From: an uncultured Eubacteriales bacterium
GTDB taxonomy: Bacteria > Bacillota > Clostridia > Oscillospirales > CAG-272
Direction: 5' to 3'
Assembly: GCA_905201895.1 (NCBI GenBank)
Contig: CAJKPX010000010.1
Coordinates: forward strand, 1-62,494
Length of the DNA: 62,494 nucleotides
How positions within the stretch are numbered: the first letter of the stretch is position 1; every line of letters begins with the position of its first letter. The position numbers and the translations under genes are program-made. Below are positions 59,593 to 62,494 of this stretch, piece after piece. The notes under the pieces are model-generated. The model saw only the letters and a program-made list of their open reading frames with translations. It was not told the DNA's origin and made no database searches.

Positions 59593-60714
59593 ATGAAAAG
59601 AAGATGGACAAAAGAGGAAATCAACGAGTGGTATGACGCCCGCCCCTGGATGCGTGGGTGCAACTACATGAGCGCCGACTGCGCAAACCGCATCGACCAA
59701 TGGCAGGAGCTGGGCTTTGAGGAGCGCTTCAAGACCACCGAGGCGGAGCTTGCCCTGATGCAGAAAACGGGGCTGAACACGGTGCGCCTGATCATTGAGT
59801 ACGTGGTTTGGAAGGAGGAGCATGACGGCTTCCTCGAGCGCTTCGACCGCTATCTCGATCTCTGCGCGAAATACGGCATTTCTTGTATGATTACGCTGGC
59901 AAACGATTGCATGCCGCCCAAAAACGAAGATTGGAAAATGCCCGCGATCGGCAAGCAGACCTGCGATTGGGGCTATCATGGCGGCAGAAAAAGCTCGCAG
60001 CATGCGGTGAGCGTTGGCACCAACCCGCATTTCTACCTCGACGATGAGGAGAGCCGCCGCGATTATTTTGAAATGGTGCGCGAGATCGTCACACTTCACC
60101 GCGAGGACGAGCGCATCTGCATCTGGGACGTTTACAATGAGCCCGGCAACCGTCGCCGCGATGAGCTCACTCTGCCGAATATCAAGGCGCTCTTTGAGAT
60201 CGTGCGCGGATGTGACCCGATCCAGCCGCTCACGGCAGGGGTCTGGCGCGTCAAGGGCGATCCCTCGGTGCCGCTCGCCGAGGTGGAGCAGTTTGCGCTT
60301 GACAATTCGGACATCGTGTCCTATCATTTTTACAGAGGCTACGAGGAGCACGTCAAAATTATCAAGCGTCTCAAGGCGGAGGGACGTCCGCTGATCAACA
60401 CCGAGTGGCTCGGCAGATGCCTGCATCCCGAGGTGGTGTTTGAAATGTTCCCGATCTTCTACATGGAAAAGATCGGCTGCTATAATTGGGGCTTCGTTGC
60501 GGGGCTTTACCAGACCTACGAGCCCTGGGAGGGTACCTGGCAAAGATGGGAGTCGGGCGAGGAAACGAACGTGGACTTCACCAAGTGGTTCCACGATCTC
60601 TACCGTCCCAACCACCGTCCCTACGATCCGCGCGAGATCGCGCTCATCAAGCGCTTCTGCGACGCAGCGGAAGCCGATTTTGCACGTGAGCAGGAGGCGA
60701 AGAAGGCAAGATGA
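59593..60714 (+). CDS. Cytoplasmic glycoside hydrolase, GH5/clan-A-like TIM barrel
   Basis: Retaining glycosidase-type TIM barrel, 373 residues with no signal peptide. The acid/base is expected at E183 ('WDVYNEPGN') and the nucleophile at E271 ('INTEWLGR'), the clan GH-A spacing. The opening 'WMRGCNYMSADCANRIDQW' fits cellulase-like (GH5-type) intracellular enzymes. The exact family and the glycoside are unknown. In this operon it probably releases the hexose that is then oxidised. RBS GGAGAG; it begins 12 nt after dgoD. Confidence 0.8.
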   Translation: MKRRWTKEEINEWYDARPWMRGCNYMSADCANRIDQWQELGFEERFKTTEAELALMQKTGLNTVRLIIEYVVWKEEHDGFLERFDRYLDLCAKYGISCMITLANDCMPPKNEDWKMPAIGKQTCDWGYHGGRKSSQHAVSVGTNPHFYLDDEESRRDYFEMVREIVTLHREDERICIWDVYNEPGNRRRDELTLPNIKALFEIVRGCDPIQPLTAGVWRVKGDPSVPLAEVEQFALDNSDIVSYHFYRGYEEHVKIIKRLKAEGRPLINTEWLGRCLHPEVVFEMFPIFYMEKIGCYNWGFVAGLYQTYEPWEGTWQRWESGEETNVDFTKWFHDLYRPNHRPYDPREIALIKRFCDAAEADFAREQEAKKAR

Positions 60715-61490
60715 ACAGATCGGTTTTTGTAACGGGCGCAACCTCGGGAACGGGGTACGCCATCGCCGCGCGCTTTGCGCGTGAGGGCTATGACGTTTTC
60801 ATCGGAAGCAGATCGCTTGAAAAATCCTCGGCAGCAGCCGAGCGCATCGCATCGGAGCACGGCGTGTTTGCAAAGGGCTATGCCTATCAGACCGAGCGGC
60901 TCGACGAGGGCGAGGTGCGTGCGATCTTCGACGATATCCGCAGCATGGGGTATCTGCTTGACACCATCGTGTTCAACGCTGCCAATCTCGGCATCGGTCA
61001 GGTAAGTCTTGACGTGGATATTTCGGATTTCATGGGTGTTTACAACACCAACATCGGTTGGAATTTCCTCATGGCACGCGAGGCGGCAAAGCAGATGAAG
61101 GAAAAGGGCAAGGGCTCGATCGTGTTCATCGGCTCCAACTCGGCGCTTCGCGTTACCGAAAACAGATGCGCCTATTGCTCCTCCAAGAGTGCAATGCTTG
61201 CTATGTCGAAATCCTTTGCGGTCGACTGGGGACAGTACGGCATCCGCTCCAACGTAGTTCTGCCGGGTATGATTAAAACCGAGCGTTGGCAGAATAACGT
61301 CAACAACACCAAATACTGCCTGCCCAACTACACGCCCATTCGCGACATCGCCGAGTTTGAGGACGTTGCCAATGCAGCGTGGTATTTCGGCAGTGACGAA
61401 TCGAGAAACACCACGGGCGCGGAGCTGGTGGTAGACGGCGGCATGCTGGCACAGCTCACGCCGAACATCAACCGCGAGCTGTGGACGTGA
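60711..61490 (+). CDS. SDR-family dehydrogenase (candidate sugar dehydrogenase)
   Basis: Classical short-chain dehydrogenase, 259 residues. The cofactor motif TGATSGTG is at 8-15, the usual NNAG is NAAN ('FNAANLG'), and the catalytic triad is near S144, Y155 and K159 ('GSNSAL', 'YCSSK'). The end 'AELVVDGGML' is typical of the family. It overlaps the hydrolase stop (ATGA). Its place between hydrolase, lactonase, dehydratase and kinase genes suggests NAD(P)-dependent oxidation of the released aldose to its lactone. That step is inferred. Confidence 0.85.
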   Translation: MNRSVFVTGATSGTGYAIAARFAREGYDVFIGSRSLEKSSAAAERIASEHGVFAKGYAYQTERLDEGEVRAIFDDIRSMGYLLDTIVFNAANLGIGQVSLDVDISDFMGVYNTNIGWNFLMAREAAKQMKEKGKGSIVFIGSNSALRVTENRCAYCSSKSAMLAMSKSFAVDWGQYGIRSNVVLPGMIKTERWQNNVNNTKYCLPNYTPIRDIAEFEDVANAAWYFGSDESRNTTGAELVVDGGMLAQLTPNINRELWT

Positions 61491-61498
61491 GGGGCACG

Positions 61499-62425
61499 AT
61501 GAAATATTACTTAACGGTAGACGGCGGCACCACCAACACGCGCATCTATCTGGTTTGTGATCGGTCGGTGTGCGCTGTCAAGCGGCTTTCGGTGGGTGCG
61601 CGAAACGGAGCCGACGCGCTCAAGGCGGCGCTTCGAAAGGGTTTTTCCGGGCTGCTCTCGGAGCACGCGCTGGGGGAGACGGACGTTGTTGCCATTCTCG
61701 CCTCGGGTATGATTACCTCCGAATACGGGCTCTGCAATCTTCCGCATCTCTGCCTCCCCGCAGGGCTCTGCGAGCTGCACGGCGCGATGCACGGCATGAG
61801 CTTTCCCGAGATCACCTCAATTCCGTGGTATTTCATCCGCGGCGTTCGGTCTGTGAGCGCGAAGCTGGATGCGGTTGACATGATGCGCGGCGAGGAAACC
61901 GAGCTCATGGGTATTCTTGAGACGGGGGAGAGCGGTGTGCTCTATATTCTGCCCGGCTCGCATTCCAAGCATATCACGGTGGACGGCACGGGACGGATCA
62001 CGTCCTTCCGAACGATGATGAGCGGGGAATTTTTCGCCGCCGTGATGCAGAATACCATTCTGCGCGACGCTGCCGATTTCGACCACAACGTGCTTGTTCC
62101 CGAAAAGCTCTTTTTCGGCTACGACTATTGCCGTGACCACGGAGTCAACGAGTCGCTTTTCAAAACGCGTATTCTGAAAAATATCTTCGGTGCAACGCGC
62201 GAGGAATGCTTCAGCTTTCTGCTCGGCGTTGTGCTCTGCGACGAAGTGCGCGCGATCCTCGCGGCAGAGGAGAACACCGTTATCCTCGGCGGACAAAAGC
62301 AGTTCCGCGAGGCACTTGCCGCCATCCTCGCAAAATATAGCACCAAACGGATCGTCTCGCTTTCCGATGACGCCGTTGCCTCCTCCACCGCCCTCGGCGC
62401 CGTGAGAGTCTTTGAGGGGGAGTAG
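61499..62425 (+). CDS. dgoK: 2-Dehydro-3-deoxygalactonokinase
   Basis: Phosphorylates 2-keto-3-deoxygalactonate to KDPGal with ATP. The 308 residues match the DgoK family: 'VDGGTTNTRIYL' phosphate-binding start, 'ASGMITSEYGL', 'MRGEETELMGIL', 'LPGSHSKHI..DG.GRI.SF.T.MSGE' and 'SSTALGA'. I chose the ATG at 61499 behind GAGGGG rather than the upstream in-frame GTG. It is the sixth gene of the operon; the KDPGal aldolase would be expected next, beyond the window. Confidence 0.9.
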   Translation: MKYYLTVDGGTTNTRIYLVCDRSVCAVKRLSVGARNGADALKAALRKGFSGLLSEHALGETDVVAILASGMITSEYGLCNLPHLCLPAGLCELHGAMHGMSFPEITSIPWYFIRGVRSVSAKLDAVDMMRGEETELMGILETGESGVLYILPGSHSKHITVDGTGRITSFRTMMSGEFFAAVMQNTILRDAADFDHNVLVPEKLFFGYDYCRDHGVNESLFKTRILKNIFGATREECFSFLLGVVLCDEVRAILAAEENTVILGGQKQFREALAAILAKYSTKRIVSLSDDAVASSTALGAVRVFEGE

Positions 62426-62452
62426 GGGGATTTATGCAGGGGGGATTTATGC
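62426..62452. repeat. Short tandem repeat after dgoK
   Basis: Two successive copies of a GGGGATTTATGCAG-containing unit lie directly after the dgoK stop codon, leading into the inverted repeat at the window end. Confidence 0.6.
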
Positions 62453-62494
62453 AGGGGGAGGGAGAAAACTTTTTGAAAAAAGTTTTCTCCCTCC
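62453..62494. repeat. Long inverted repeat at the window end
   Basis: GGAGGGAGAAAACTTTTT and its complement form an almost perfect stem that reaches the last base of the window. It may be a terminator or the edge of a dispersed element like that at 22145-22330; truncation prevents a decision. Confidence 0.55.

Noticed and set aside
57709..60741. 1010-codon open frame on the minus strand across the galactonate operon
   Set aside because: It lies antisense to four genes with clear catalytic motifs, has no ribosome binding site or recognisable domain, and is explained by GC-biased codons leaving the opposite frame open.

Overview
This 62.5 kb window looks like chromosome of a strictly anaerobic, gut-type Bacillota of class Clostridia. 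This is inferred from the Rnf complex in the order C-D-G-E-A-B, rubrerythrin, HPr with His15 and Ser46, BspA-like surface proteins, strong GGAGG ribosome binding sites, TTGACA-17-TATAAT promoters and moderately high GC. No ribosomal RNA, tRNA, CRISPR array or prophage was seen.

Region 1 (1-14.0 kb) is mostly housekeeping. It holds rubrerythrin and a GNAT acetyltransferase, then a racemase/MurE-type ligase operon. A five-gene minus-strand chain follows in which each start overlaps the previous stop (uvrC, rsmD, coaD, a DUF308-like protein, a flippase). After an HPr gene comes a minus-strand run rimM, trmD, an O-antigen-ligase-like protein and two anchored proteins. Region 2 (14.1-28.0 kb) holds yajC, a TIGR04086-like protein, two heterodimeric ABC exporters, a MacB-like ABC/FtsX fusion, an HD hydrolase and bioY. 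Region 3 (28.2-33.4 kb) is the rnfCDGEAB operon, which couples ferredoxin oxidation to NAD+ reduction and ion pumping.

Region 4 (33.5-41 kb) is more accessory. It has an acyltransferase/zinc-ribbon fusion, a BspA-like surface protein, a REP-type transposase gene carrying inverted REP-like repeats inside its own reading frame, a HTH regulator with a SLOG-like protein, tyrS and a serine hydrolase. Region 5 (41-53 kb) holds rpoB-rpoC, a BspA-like lipoprotein, a GMP synthase without its glutaminase domain, and a deoxyribosyltransferase-like protein with a helical-repeat C-terminus. Region 6 (53-55 kb) is a PadR/DUF1700/DUF4097 envelope-stress type operon.

Region 7 (55.2-62.5 kb) is a sugar catabolism locus: a fructose-6-phosphate-aldolase-type gene, a divergent AraC regulator, and a tight operon of aldose 1-epimerase, MBL-fold lactonase-like protein, DgoD-type galactonate dehydratase, glycoside hydrolase, SDR dehydrogenase and DgoK-type kinase. 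Together these could encode nearly all of an oxidative (De Ley-Doudoroff-like) route from a galactoside to KDPGal. The aldolase would lie beyond the window.

Recurring non-coding themes are Shine-Dalgarno sequences placed in the 3' arm of hairpins (three genes, two of the hairpins being terminators), 11-bp-phased TTCA repeats at two exporter promoters, and a family of hairpins sharing a GTCTC/GAGAC-type stem.
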